A DNA stretch of 64,000 nt, from NCBI GenBank assembly GCA_013416405.1, contig JACCET010000004.1:124001-188000 (forward strand). Direction: 5' to 3'. Shown one piece after another: positions 46,756 through 56,595 of the stretch. Position 1 is the first letter of the stretch; every line of letters starts with the position of its first letter. The notes under the pieces are model-generated. The model saw nothing but the letters and a program-made list of their open reading frames with translations, ran no database searches and had not been told where the DNA came from. Position numbers and translations under genes: made by a program. This DNA is from Alcaligenaceae bacterium (GTDB lineage: Bacteria > Pseudomonadota > Gammaproteobacteria > Burkholderiales > Burkholderiaceae_B).

Positions 46756-47247
46756 ATGTCTACCAACGAAACTTCACCGCTAGTCTTTACCGACGAAGAA
46801 CTTGATCTACTGGGCCGCACCGCCGACGCCATGAGCGCCTATATGGGCAAGCCCGTGCTGGCCGAAATTATGGATGCGGACGAAACCGGCTTCGAATGGG
46901 TTATTTTTGCAGTCCCGCTCGATATCCAGGACAATCCCGACGACCATGTCGTTGTCGAAATCGGCGGTGCCAACGCACGCTACGCAGGCAATACCGGCGG
47001 CATGACCATGAAAGAGGGCGACGTCTTCGACTGCGAATATCTTTGGGCCATCCAGCTATCCGATCTCGAAGGCGTCCGGTATATCAAGGTCGACCACGAA
47101 GGCGATGAAATCGCCTGGACAGACAGGCTGCAAGACATTCTGCCCTTTATCATGACCGATGAAGCTATTGCCAGCGACGACGAGGATGACGACCACGACG
47201 ACATGCCCGACACCGAGGATCCGGATAAGCCACGTATCCTGCACTGA
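46756..47247 (+). CDS. acidic protein of unknown function
   Basis: A 163-residue soluble protein that I do not recognise. It is strongly acidic, ending in an Asp/Glu tail (SDDEDDDHDDMPD) after a folded part with regular strands. There is no signal peptide or membrane segment. It is divergent from ettA and convergent with the glycosyltransferase gene. A hairpin GCAGGC/GCCTGC lies in the 152-bp upstream gap. Confidence 0.72.
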   Translation: MSTNETSPLVFTDEELDLLGRTADAMSAYMGKPVLAEIMDADETGFEWVIFAVPLDIQDNPDDHVVVEIGGANARYAGNTGGMTMKEGDVFDCEYLWAIQLSDLEGVRYIKVDHEGDEIAWTDRLQDILPFIMTDEAIASDDEDDDHDDMPDTEDPDKPRILH

Positions 47248-47258
47248 AAATTGCAGCT

Positions 47259-48188
47259 TCAGGCCTGGCGCGCCCGGTCTCGGATATACAGCAAGCAACC
47301 CAGCGGCCACATCAGGCTAACCAACATGCGCGGCGCCCAGCCGCTCAATGAGCGCCCCTTGGGCAGGGGCTGCTTGTTGCGCCTGAGATGCAATGAGAAA
47401 CGCGTATAACGTGCTGCCGCCATCAGGAATGCCTGAGGCCGATAACGGAACCAGGGCAAACACTCGACCACCGTATCTTGGGCCAGCAGCCATAAACCCA
47501 GCGCATGCTGCTGCCCATCCCTGCCCTGGCCGGAAAGCGCATCATGGCTGTCGTGATAAACCCTGAAAACCTGATTGACAAAACGTGTCAGGTAACCGGC
47601 ACGGGCAATGGCCCGCCACACCAGACTTTCAGGTACGAAACCGGCAATTTCTTCGGGAAAAGGAAAGCGCAGCAACACATCGGTGCGCAGACAGCCGAAT
47701 TTTTCACCCTTGACATGGTATTTGAAGGTCATGTCTAGCGACGAGGCGTCAATCAGGTCGCTCGGGAACATATCGCCCACGATGTGCCCGTTGGGGCGCG
47801 CGCACAATCCGGTAATCGCTACAAAACGGTCACGCTCTTCAAGCGGGATGTCACGCCAGACTGTGGCCATGGCGTAAAGCGCATTGGTATCCAGGCTGTC
47901 ATCACTGTCCAGCGCCACTACAAGCTCACCACTGGCTTTTCTGACGCCCCGGTTGAATGCGGTTTTCTTGTGCTGGTTGCTTTGCCACATATAGTGGATG
48001 GGAAAACTGGCTTCTTGCTGCCATACCATTACCATTTGGCGCGTTTCGTCGGTGGATCCATCATCAACGATCACCCACTCGAAGTCCTGGAACGATTGCT
48101 CGCGCAAAGATTGATAGACCCGCTCCAGCGTATGGGCCCGATTATAGGTGGGTGTCACAACCGTAAATAGATGGCGCCAATTGGACAT
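47259..48188 (-). CDS. family 2 glycosyltransferase
   Basis: A 309-residue GT-A fold protein. The N-terminus has 'VVTPTYNRAHTLERVYQSL', then VIVDDGSTDET and the metal-binding ALDSDDSLD, typical of GT2. The C-terminal third is basic and ends in a hydrophobic stretch (PRMLVSLMWPLGCLLYI) that may tether it to the membrane. Sugar and acceptor cannot be assigned; no other cell-envelope sugar genes adjoin it. Confidence 0.9.
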   Translation of the reverse strand: MSNWRHLFTVVTPTYNRAHTLERVYQSLREQSFQDFEWVIVDDGSTDETRQMVMVWQQEASFPIHYMWQSNQHKKTAFNRGVRKASGELVVALDSDDSLDTNALYAMATVWRDIPLEERDRFVAITGLCARPNGHIVGDMFPSDLIDASSLDMTFKYHVKGEKFGCLRTDVLLRFPFPEEIAGFVPESLVWRAIARAGYLTRFVNQVFRVYHDSHDALSGQGRDGQQHALGLWLLAQDTVVECLPWFRYRPQAFLMAAARYTRFSLHLRRNKQPLPKGRSLSGWAPRMLVSLMWPLGCLLYIRDRARQA

Positions 48189-48263
48189 GACTAATATTCT
48201 TTAATTAAAGGCGGGTCTTGGTGCCGCGCCGTTTTGCCCTACTCCATGGATCCATCATAGGAC

Positions 48264-48295
48264 AAAAAAAATCCGCAGACACAGGTTCTGCGGAT
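48264..48295 (-). terminator. intrinsic terminator of the 42-residue protein gene
   Basis: On the minus strand, ATCCGCAGA (48287-48295) and TCTGCGGAT (48271-48279) form a 9-bp stem followed by a run of seven T (48264-48270). Confidence 0.9.
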
Positions 48296-48360
48296 TTCTT
48301 GCCATCTTTACGTCTTGATACCGGAAAGGCCGGCCAGCCCTTACCGATAGGGCAGCGCAA

Positions 48361-48489
48361 TCAGGCGCGCTTAACTTTTTCCAGCATCTTGAAAATGCCT
48401 TTGGGCGAGCGCACGAAAAGGCGCTTGAAGGCCTTGCCCAGGCAACGGCGCTCAAGGGTATTACGACGCGTACGTTTGATTTCTGCCAT
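48361..48489 (-). CDS. 42-residue highly basic protein of unknown function
   Basis: Starts at 48489 with GGAG 8 nt upstream and stops at 48361. The sequence starts MAEIKRTRRNTLERR and ends KMLEKVKRA, with about one third Lys/Arg and a single Cys. There is no membrane segment, so nucleic acid or ribosome binding is a reasonable guess, but no family is recognised. It has its own promoter (48556-48585) and strong terminator, so it is a single-gene transcript. Confidence 0.75.
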   Translation of the reverse strand: MAEIKRTRRNTLERRCLGKAFKRLFVRSPKGIFKMLEKVKRA

Positions 48490-48555
48490 GATGATCTCCG
48501 ATCTGTGTGTAGAAGGCACGCAAAGACGCGGTCTTCAAAATTCAGTTAACCCACG

Positions 48556-48585
48556 ATTCTACCTCAAAATGCCATAACTCCACAA
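48556..48585 (-). promoter_or_regulatory. promoter of the 42-residue protein gene
   Basis: On the minus strand, TTGTGG (48580-48585) and TAGAAT (48556-48561) are separated by 18 bp; initiation is expected near 48549, giving a leader of about 60 nt. Confidence 0.55.
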
Positions 48586-48632
48586 AAATATGGGCGAATA
48601 AGCCACAGCAGAAGAACGATTATCATAGTGGA

Positions 48633-51600
48633 ATGAGCTCACATATCCGCATCTTCGGCGCGCGCCAAAACAACCTCAAGAATCTTGATGTGTCCATCAA
48701 TACCGGCGAACTGCTGGTGGTAACCGGCGTTTCGGGGTCCGGCAAAAGTTCGCTGGCTTTTGATACCCTTTACGCCGAAGGCCAGCGCCGCTATGTAGAA
48801 ACCTTTTCGCCCTATGCCCGACAGTTCCTTGACCGCATGGACAAACCGCAGGTCGAGCGTATTGAAGGCATACTGCCTGCAATTGCCATAGACCAGGTCA
48901 ATCCGGTACGCAATTCACGAAGCACGGTCGGCACCATGACCGAGCTGAACGATCACCTGAAATTACTTTTTGCCCGCCTGGGCCGGATCTATTGTCAGTG
49001 CTGCGGCCAGCGTGTGCAGCGCGACGACCCTCAATCTGTGCAGCAGCAACTAGCCACGCTCGCGCCACAGGCTGGCGATCCTCGCCTGGTCATCACCTTT
49101 CCCATCGTCGTTCCGGCCAACTACACCGAAGACGAAGTCCGCGGCTTTCTGGAGCAGCAGGGCTATACCCGCATCCATCATGAAGAGATGCGCATGCATA
49201 CGCCAGCAAAGGCCAAGGGTAAAGGCAAGCGCGTGCCCAAGGCTGAAAAACTGCGGGTGCTGCATGTGGTGCAGGACAGATTCCGCCATGGCTCAGCCGA
49301 GCCCGAACGCATCATGGAAGCGCTGGACACGGCGCTCAAGCAGGGCGACGGCCACATCGCCGTTCACGCCCTACCCAACACAGACGACGGCCAGGAAACC
49401 GTATGGCGGTTCAGCAACCGCCTGCACTGCGCCGCCTGCAATATCGAGTACAGCACGCCGCTGCCCAGCACGTTTTCCTTCAACTCGCCTCTCGGCGCCT
49501 GCGAGTCATGCCGGGGGTTCGGCCGCGTCATGGGCATAGACTACGGGCTGGTCGTCCCGGACGAAAAGAAAACACTGCGATCGGGCGCCATCAAGCCCTG
49601 GCAAACCAACAGCTACAAAGAGTGCCAGGCCGAAATGGAGCAATATGCACCAGCCGCTGGCGTTCGGCTCGATACGCCCTGGCAAGACCTGACCGAGCAG
49701 GAAAAAGCATGGGTCATCGGTGGCACCCCTGACTGGAAAGGCGGAAACAACGCTTGGAAAACTCAGTGGTATGGCGCGCAGCGGTTCTTTGATTGGCTGG
49801 AATCACGCGCCTACAAAATGCATGTGCGCGTGCTGCTTTCCAAGTACCGCAGCTACACACCCTGCCCCGCCTGCGGCGGCGCCCGACTCAAGCCAGACGC
49901 CACGCTATGGCGCCTGGGCAATCAAACTACGCACGCCGATGTAGCCTATCCGCGCTTCATGCCGGTACACGTCCAGTGGAGCAGAGAACAACTGAATGCC
50001 CTGCCCGGGCTGGGCATACACGACCTGATGCGCCTGCCCATCAGCGGCGTACGTGATTTCTTTGCCGACATCAGTTTTGGCGCCAAGATGGACGCCGCTA
50101 TCGACTTGCTGCTGGATGAAGTCCGCACCCGCCTGAAATTTCTATGCGATGTGGGCCTGGGTTATTTGTCGCTGGATCGTCAGAGCCGCACCCTGTCGGG
50201 CGGCGAAGTTCAGCGCATCAACCTGACCACGGCCTTGGGCACCTCGCTGGTCAATACGTTGTTCGTGCTGGACGAACCGTCCATAGGCCTGCATCCGCGC
50301 GATATGCATCGCGTGGTCGAAGTCATGCATCGCCTGCGCGCCAACGGCAATACCCTGGTCGTGGTCGAACACGACCCGCAAGTCATGATTGCCGCCGACC
50401 GCATCATGGATATGGGTCCCGGCCCCGGCGAACGGGGTGGCCAGATCGTGTTCGACGGCACACCGGCACAACTGCGCAACGCCAACACCCTGACCGGGAA
50501 CTATCTGGGCAGCCGCCTGCGCGTCGAAGCACCGCGCCCCATGCCGGTAGCGGCCAACACCCCAAGGCTGATCCTGGAAGGCGCCAGGGCCAATAACCTG
50601 CAGAATGTCTCCTTATCCATACCGCTGGGGCGGCTGGTCTGCGTTACCGGGGTATCGGGGTCCGGCAAATCGACGCTCATCCAGGATGTGCTCTATCCCG
50701 CCCTGCTCAAGCACCAGGGCAAGCCTACCGAGGCTCCGGGTGAATACGAGCACCTGCTGGGCGCGGAACAATTGGCCGAAGTCGTCATGGTGGACCAAAG
50801 CCCCATAGGCAAGACGGCACGCTCGAATCCGGCCAGCTATGTCGGCGCCTTCGATGCCATACGCAAGCTGTTCGCCCAGGCCACGCTGTCCAAAGAACGC
50901 GGCTACACAGCGGGCACCTTCAGCTTCAACACGGGTGATGGACGCTGCCCCACCTGCAGCGGCACCGGCTTCGAACATGTTGAAATGCAGTTTCTGTCAG
51001 ACGTCTATCTGCGCTGCCCCGACTGCGATGGCAAGCGTTTTCGTCCTGAAATACGAGAAGTTCGTGTCGAGCATCTGGGCCGCAGCGCATCGATAGACGA
51101 AGTCCTGGAAATGACCATCAGCGAAGCCCTGGCTTTTTTCAGCGGCCTGCGCGATGTCCAGTGGGCGCTGGCGCCCCTGGCCGATGTGGGCCTGGAGTAC
51201 GTGCGCCTGGGCCAACCCGTACCTACACTTTCGGGCGGCGAGGCACAGCGGCTCAAGCTGGCCGGACACCTGGCCACGGCCGCGCGTAGTGGGATATCGT
51301 CGGCCAAAGTGGCCAAGAAAGGCAGCCTGTTTCTTTTCGACGAACCCACGACAGGCCTGCACTTCGATGACGTGGCACGCCTGATGCGCGCCTTCCGCAA
51401 GCTATTGGCCGCCGGCCATTCACTGCTGATCATCGAGCACAACCTGGATGTCATCCGCGCAGCCGATTGGCTGATAGACCTGGGACCCGAAGGCGGCGAT
51501 GGCGGCGGACGCATTGTGGGCACCGGCACGCCGCAGGACCTGATGCTGAACAAGGAGTCATATACAGGCCAGGCACTGGCCGACTACACGAGCGCCATCG

Positions 51601-54356
51601 TCTACGAAGACAAATCACAGCAGGCCAAAGCGCTGGCCGAGCCTGCGCCGCGCTATCAGGACACCGCCGGCACACCGCTGCAAACCGCCCTGAGGCGCAA
51701 GCGCGGCCAGGGCTCGAGCATAGACATGGTCAATGCGCGCGAGCACAATCTGAAAGGCATCAACGTCAGTATTCCGCACGATACCTTTACCGTGATTACA
51801 GGCGTGTCGGGGTCGGGCAAATCGACACTGGCCTTTGACATACTTTTCAATGAAGGCCAGCGCCGCTACCTGGAATCGCTCAATGCCTATGCCCGTGCCA
51901 TTGTGCAACCCGCGGGCAAGCCTGATGTGGACGCCATTTACGGCATACCGCCCACCGTGGCCATCGAACAGCGCACCAGCCGTGGAGGCCGCAAATCGAC
52001 GGTCGCCACCATGACCGAGATTCATCACTTTCTGCGCTTGCTGTATGTGAAGCTGGGCACGCAAATGTGCCCCACCTGCAACGTGGCCGTCGAGCCCCAG
52101 AAGGCCGAACAAATCGTGGCACAGATACTGAAGGACTGCAAAGGCCGCCACATAGGCATACTGGCGCCGCTGGTCAACGCACGCAAAGGCTATTACACCG
52201 ACCTGGCCAAGTGGGCCGCCGGCAAAGGCCATACGCATCTGCGCGTAGATGGCGAGTTCATACCGGTAGCGCCCTGGCCCAGGCTGGATCGCTACAAAGA
52301 ACACACTCTGGAACTGCCCATCGCAGACTTGATGGTCGACCCCAGACATGAGCCAGCGCTGCGGGAAGCCGTGCGCAGCGCACTGGAGCATGGCCAGGGC
52401 TCCATGAGCATATTGCTGGACCTGTCCGCGCCCCAGGCCGCCAGCCTGGACGAGCGCCGCAGCGCGAGTCCCGACGCCGGCGCCGAACAAAGGCATTTTT
52501 CGGTCAAGCGCGCCTGCCCGAGTTGCGGCACAAGTTTCCCCGAGCCGGATCCGCGCATGTTCAGCTACAACTCCAAGCATGGCTGGTGCAACAGCTGCTT
52601 CGGCACAGGCCTGCAACTGGCAGGCTTCGACGCCGAGCAAACCGGCGAAGAAACCGCCTGGAACGCCTGGTACGAAGGCAGCACCATTGCCTGCACCAGT
52701 TGCCATGGCGAACGCCTTAACCCCGTATCCAGGGCCTTTATCTGGCGTGAACGCTCTATTGCCGAGCTGGCCGCCATGCCCGTATCTGACGCGCAGAGCT
52801 TTTTCGACGGCCTGATCATCCGAGGGCGCGAAGGCGAAATCACACGCGACATACTTGCCGAAATCAAAGGCCGGCTGAGCTTTATGCGTGAGGTCGGCTT
52901 GGGCTACCTGGCGCTGGATCGCGCCGCACCCACTTTGTCGGGCGGCGAAGCGCAACGCATACGGCTGGCCGCTCAACTGGGCTCCAACCTTCAAGGCGTA
53001 TGCTACGTGCTGGACGAACCCACCATAGGCCTGCATTCGCGCGACAACCAGATACTGCTCAACGCCCTGGCAACGCTCGAGGGCAATGGCAATACCCTGG
53101 TCGTGGTCGAACACGACGAAGACACCATACGGCGGGCATCGCACATTATCGACATAGGCCCGGGGGCCGGCACACGCGGCGGCATGGTGGTGGCCCAAGG
53201 CACGGCCCAAGACCTGATGGACAATCCCGCATCCGTCACGGGGCGCTACTTGAAGCATCCCTTGACACACCCCTTGCAGGAACGCCGCACGGTCAACGAC
53301 GACACACCCATGGTCACAGTCCGGAGCGCGCATTTGCACAATCTGCACAACGTCAATGCACAGATCCCAGTCAAGCGGCTAAGTGTCGTGACCGGCGTCT
53401 CGGGATCGGGCAAGTCCACACTGGCCCGCGACGTGCTGCTTGATAACCTGGCGCTGGCGGTATCGCAGCGCAAAGACCCACCATGGCAGGGTTGCACGGG
53501 CATTACCGGCTGGGAAGCGATCGACCGTGTGCTGGAAGTCGATCAAACACCCATAGGCAAGACCCCACGATCCTGCCCTGCCACCTATGTGGGCTTCTGG
53601 GATGACGTGCGCAAGCTTTTTGCCGATACCCGCGAAGCCAGGATACGCGGCTGGACTGCCACGCGCTTTTCCTTTAACACCGGCGAAGGACGTTGCCCGG
53701 TGTGCGAAGGCCAGGGCATGCGCACCATAGAGATGAGCTTCCTGCCCGACGTCAAGGTGCTGTGCGATGGCTGCAACGGCGAGCGCTTCAATCGCGACAC
53801 GCTGAACGTTACGTGGCGCGGCAAGAGCGCTGGAGAAGTCCTGCGCATGGAAGTGGATGAGGCGGTGGAATTCTTCGCCGCACATTCCAGAATTTCACGT
53901 ATCCTGCAGCTGATGCAAGACGTTGGGCTGGGCTACCTGACGCTGGGACAGCCGTCGCCCACCTTGTCGGGCGGCGAAGCGCAGCGCATCAAGCTGGTGG
54001 CGGAACTGGCCAAGGCGCGCCTGACGGAAGGCGTCATCAAGACCGGCCGCGCTTCCCGCATTCCACACACGCTATACGTGCTGGACGAACCCACCGTGGG
54101 CCTGTCTACAGCCGACGTCGAAAAGCTCATACATGTGCTTCATCGTCTGGTCGATGCCGACAATACCGTGCTGGTCATCGAGCACAATCTGGACATTGTT
54201 GCCGAAGCCGACTGGGTGCTGGATCTGGGCCCGGAGGGCGGGAATGGCGGCGGACGCCTGGTCGCGCAAGGCACACCCGAGCATGTCATGAGCTTGAAAG
54301 AATTCTCGCACACCGGCGCCGCACTGGAAACATTTCTAAAGCAGACAACGAACTGA
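48633..54356 (+). CDS. uvrA: double-length UvrA-like ATPase (two UvrA units fused, four nucleotide-binding domains)
   Basis: A 1907-residue protein, twice the usual ~940. Walker A motifs (GVSGSGKS) occur at about residues 32, 674, 1057 and 1589, with LSGGE signatures near 521, 867, 1437 and 1779, so each half is a complete UvrA-like unit with its own zinc modules (for example CxxC near 271 and in CPTCSGTGF; CPSCG and CPVCEGQG in the second half). UvrA recognises bulky DNA damage in excision repair. The halves differ clearly from each other and from E. coli UvrA, so a standard UvrA may exist elsewhere. It begins an operon with pabB (1 nt gap). Confidence 0.92.
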   Translation: MSSHIRIFGARQNNLKNLDVSINTGELLVVTGVSGSGKSSLAFDTLYAEGQRRYVETFSPYARQFLDRMDKPQVERIEGILPAIAIDQVNPVRNSRSTVGTMTELNDHLKLLFARLGRIYCQCCGQRVQRDDPQSVQQQLATLAPQAGDPRLVITFPIVVPANYTEDEVRGFLEQQGYTRIHHEEMRMHTPAKAKGKGKRVPKAEKLRVLHVVQDRFRHGSAEPERIMEALDTALKQGDGHIAVHALPNTDDGQETVWRFSNRLHCAACNIEYSTPLPSTFSFNSPLGACESCRGFGRVMGIDYGLVVPDEKKTLRSGAIKPWQTNSYKECQAEMEQYAPAAGVRLDTPWQDLTEQEKAWVIGGTPDWKGGNNAWKTQWYGAQRFFDWLESRAYKMHVRVLLSKYRSYTPCPACGGARLKPDATLWRLGNQTTHADVAYPRFMPVHVQWSREQLNALPGLGIHDLMRLPISGVRDFFADISFGAKMDAAIDLLLDEVRTRLKFLCDVGLGYLSLDRQSRTLSGGEVQRINLTTALGTSLVNTLFVLDEPSIGLHPRDMHRVVEVMHRLRANGNTLVVVEHDPQVMIAADRIMDMGPGPGERGGQIVFDGTPAQLRNANTLTGNYLGSRLRVEAPRPMPVAANTPRLILEGARANNLQNVSLSIPLGRLVCVTGVSGSGKSTLIQDVLYPALLKHQGKPTEAPGEYEHLLGAEQLAEVVMVDQSPIGKTARSNPASYVGAFDAIRKLFAQATLSKERGYTAGTFSFNTGDGRCPTCSGTGFEHVEMQFLSDVYLRCPDCDGKRFRPEIREVRVEHLGRSASIDEVLEMTISEALAFFSGLRDVQWALAPLADVGLEYVRLGQPVPTLSGGEAQRLKLAGHLATAARSGISSAKVAKKGSLFLFDEPTTGLHFDDVARLMRAFRKLLAAGHSLLIIEHNLDVIRAADWLIDLGPEGGDGGGRIVGTGTPQDLMLNKESYTGQALADYTSAIVYEDKSQQAKALAEPAPRYQDTAGTPLQTALRRKRGQGSSIDMVNAREHNLKGINVSIPHDTFTVITGVSGSGKSTLAFDILFNEGQRRYLESLNAYARAIVQPAGKPDVDAIYGIPPTVAIEQRTSRGGRKSTVATMTEIHHFLRLLYVKLGTQMCPTCNVAVEPQKAEQIVAQILKDCKGRHIGILAPLVNARKGYYTDLAKWAAGKGHTHLRVDGEFIPVAPWPRLDRYKEHTLELPIADLMVDPRHEPALREAVRSALEHGQGSMSILLDLSAPQAASLDERRSASPDAGAEQRHFSVKRACPSCGTSFPEPDPRMFSYNSKHGWCNSCFGTGLQLAGFDAEQTGEETAWNAWYEGSTIACTSCHGERLNPVSRAFIWRERSIAELAAMPVSDAQSFFDGLIIRGREGEITRDILAEIKGRLSFMREVGLGYLALDRAAPTLSGGEAQRIRLAAQLGSNLQGVCYVLDEPTIGLHSRDNQILLNALATLEGNGNTLVVVEHDEDTIRRASHIIDIGPGAGTRGGMVVAQGTAQDLMDNPASVTGRYLKHPLTHPLQERRTVNDDTPMVTVRSAHLHNLHNVNAQIPVKRLSVVTGVSGSGKSTLARDVLLDNLALAVSQRKDPPWQGCTGITGWEAIDRVLEVDQTPIGKTPRSCPATYVGFWDDVRKLFADTREARIRGWTATRFSFNTGEGRCPVCEGQGMRTIEMSFLPDVKVLCDGCNGERFNRDTLNVTWRGKSAGEVLRMEVDEAVEFFAAHSRISRILQLMQDVGLGYLTLGQPSPTLSGGEAQRIKLVAELAKARLTEGVIKTGRASRIPHTLYVLDEPTVGLSTADVEKLIHVLHRLVDADNTVLVIEHNLDIVAEADWVLDLGPEGGNGGGRLVAQGTPEHVMSLKEFSHTGAALETFLKQTTN

Positions 54357-54357
54357 C

Positions 54358-55527
54358 ATGCTTTGCCGATTCGAAAACCGCCTGTCGGGCCAGGCACTGG
54401 AGCTGACCGGGTTCAGCCATCGCATCGCCGCATGCTCGGCAGCACAGCTTGATGCCGCCTTTGCACAAATCGTCGAGGCCCAGGCGCAGGGCTTATGGAT
54501 AGCCCTGTTGCTGGACTACGAACTGGGCGAATGGCTGGAGCCTGCTGTCCCGTCTGACGCCACGACAATCCCTCCCGCGGTGCCCTCTTATCCAGGCCCG
54601 GCAGTGCGGCCTCGTTTTACTGCACTGGTCTTTGAGCAGGCGCAACAACAAGCCGTATGGGGTCCGCCCGAAGCCGACTCAACTGTCATGCTGGCCACGC
54701 AACCGTTGATAGACACTCAACGCTATCTGGCCGATATACACACGCTGCGAGCCTGCATAGCAAGGGGCGAGCTCTATCAGACCAACTACACCTTCCCCAT
54801 TGCCGTGGAAAGCCAGGTGCCTCCCCAAGACCTTTATCGACACATCGCAGCGCTGCACCCTGCTGCCCATGCTGCCTATGTCGAAGATGGCCAGCGCAGC
54901 GTGCTCTCGTTTTCGCCTGAGCTTTTTCTTGCTCGTCAGGGCGCAACACTGACGGTACGCCCCATGAAAGGCACGGCGCCACGCCATGCCGATGCCGCGC
55001 AGGACGAGGCTTCAGGCCAGGAACTGCTGCACAGTGAGAAAAATCGCGCCGAGAACCTGATGATCGTTGACCTGTTGCGCAATGACCTGGGCCGCGTCGC
55101 TACGCCGGGCTCGGTCAAGGTGAAAAAGCTGTTCACACTGGAACAATACCCTTCAGTGTGGACATTGACGTCGACCATCACCGCTCAGGCACCTGATGCC
55201 AGCCTGGAGCAGCTGCTGCGTGCCTTGTTTCCCTGCGGGTCCATCACCGGTGCGCCCAAAATCGCGGCCATGCAAAAGATAAAACAACTGGAGGACCAGC
55301 CGCGCGGCATTTATTGCGGCAGCATAGGCTGGCTGGCTCCCGATGGGGACTGCTCACTGAATGTAGCCATACGCACCATAGAGATGCATGATAGCCGGCA
55401 CGGCATTTTCGGCGTGGGCGGCGGCATTGTGTACGACTCGGTGCCCGAACAGGAATGGCAGGAGTGTCTTTGGAAGGCACGCCTGCTAAATACCGCAAAC
55501 ATAGCCGGGAATGCAAATACGCCATGA
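54358..55527 (+). CDS. pabB: aminodeoxychorismate synthase component I
   Basis: A 389-residue chorismate-using enzyme of the PabB/TrpE family, giving 4-amino-4-deoxychorismate for folate synthesis. It has the signature 'MKGTAPR' (PIKGT variant with the nucleophilic Lys), EKNRAENLMIVDLLRNDLGR, and GSITGAPKIAAMQ. Shorter than E. coli PabB at the N-terminus. It starts 1 nt after the UvrA-like stop and overlaps pabC by 4 nt. Confidence 0.93.
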   Translation: MLCRFENRLSGQALELTGFSHRIAACSAAQLDAAFAQIVEAQAQGLWIALLLDYELGEWLEPAVPSDATTIPPAVPSYPGPAVRPRFTALVFEQAQQQAVWGPPEADSTVMLATQPLIDTQRYLADIHTLRACIARGELYQTNYTFPIAVESQVPPQDLYRHIAALHPAAHAAYVEDGQRSVLSFSPELFLARQGATLTVRPMKGTAPRHADAAQDEASGQELLHSEKNRAENLMIVDLLRNDLGRVATPGSVKVKKLFTLEQYPSVWTLTSTITAQAPDASLEQLLRALFPCGSITGAPKIAAMQKIKQLEDQPRGIYCGSIGWLAPDGDCSLNVAIRTIEMHDSRHGIFGVGGGIVYDSVPEQEWQECLWKARLLNTANIAGNANTP

Positions 55528-56198
55528 CAGAACGCCAAAACATACAGTTGATAGAAACCATGCGCGTCGAACCCGACGGCACCCTACCCTTGCTGGCCTG
55601 TCATATGCGGCGGCTTGCTGCCTCTTGCCAAGCGCTGGGCCATGCGCAACCCGGCGCTGCCCTGGACGCCGCCCTGCGCCAGCATATAGCCGGCCTGGAT
55701 GCCGACCAGACCCACCGTTTACGGCTGTTGCTCAGCCAGGATGGCAGTTTTACGCTGACTTCCAGCGTCTTGCGGGGCACGCAGGAACCTGTAAAGCTGG
55801 CATTGCAAGCAGACGTGCTACAGGCCGACCATGCCTGGTTGCAGCACAAGACCACACACAGGCCCTGGTACGACGCGGCACAAACCTGGCTTGCCGAAAA
55901 CCCCAGCTTCTTCGACCTTGTGTTCTGCAACGCCCATAACCAAGTCTGTGAAGCCAGCCGCAGCAACGTGTATATACAGGATGCATCGGGCCGCTGGCTG
56001 ACTCCCCCGCTGTCCTGCGGGCTGCTGCCCGGCGTGCAAAGACAGGCCTTGCTGGATCAGGGACGTGTTGAGCTAGCCGTCATCAGCCGCCAGGACTTGT
56101 TCGATGCACCCGCTGTCCGGGTGTCCAACGCTTTGCGTGGATGGCTAGCTGCCGAGCTGCACCGTGATGGGCAAGTCTGTGGCGGCAACGTGCCATAA
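55524..56198 (+). CDS. pabC: aminotransferase class IV, aminodeoxychorismate lyase (PabC-like)
   Basis: A 224-residue fold-type IV PLP enzyme. The start at 55524 overlaps the pabB stop (ATGA), supporting coupled translation. The lysine candidate is in [10 protein letters not shown], and 'SRSNVYIQ' with GLLPGVQRQ are typical of the family. With PabB this would complete 4-aminobenzoate synthesis. Confidence 0.9.
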   Translation: MTERQNIQLIETMRVEPDGTLPLLACHMRRLAASCQALGHAQPGAALDAALRQHIAGLDADQTHRLRLLLSQDGSFTLTSSVLRGTQEPVKLALQADVLQADHAWLQHKTTHRPWYDAAQTWLAENPSFFDLVFCNAHNQVCEASRSNVYIQDASGRWLTPPLSCGLLPGVQRQALLDQGRVELAVISRQDLFDAPAVRVSNALRGWLAAELHRDGQVCGGNVP

Positions 56199-56229
56199 TC
56201 CTCACACCGCTGCATTGGGACTCAAAACG

Positions 56230-56562
56230 TTGGAAATTCTGCGCATTTCTTTACTGTTCGCCATTACCGCTGTTGCGGAGATTCTGGGATGCTACCTGCC
56301 GTGGCTGGTTATCAAGCAAGGTAAAAGCGCCTTGCTGCTGATACCGGCCGCCTTGGCACTCGTCCTTTTCGCCTGGCTGCTCACGCTGCACCCCACCGCA
56401 GCAGGGCGGACCTATGCGGCCTACGGCGGCATGTACATTACCGTTGCATTGCTGTGGCTGCGTTTCGTCGATGGTGTGCCGCTGACACGCTGGGACATTG
56501 CGGGTGCCGCACTCGCCCTGATCGGCATGGCGGTCATCGCCTTGCAGCCGTCAACAAGTTAA
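56230..56562 (+). CDS. ynfA: YnfA/UPF0060 family small membrane protein
   Basis: A 110-residue protein with four hydrophobic helices. The TTG at 56230 is chosen because it gives the family's standard length and N-terminus; an in-frame ATG at 56164 lies inside pabC. The invariant YAAYGGMYI and '[12 protein letters not shown]' motifs are present. YnfA is related to small multidrug resistance proteins. Confidence 0.92.
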   Translation: MEILRISLLFAITAVAEILGCYLPWLVIKQGKSALLLIPAALALVLFAWLLTLHPTAAGRTYAAYGGMYITVALLWLRFVDGVPLTRWDIAGAALALIGMAVIALQPSTS

Positions 56563-56595
56563 GCTTATAACTTATTCCATTAAACAGGAATTTGC

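Noticed and set aside
51615-53348. 577-codon minus-strand open frame inside the UvrA-like gene
   Set aside because: Shadow of the GC-rich uvrA frame; no start context.
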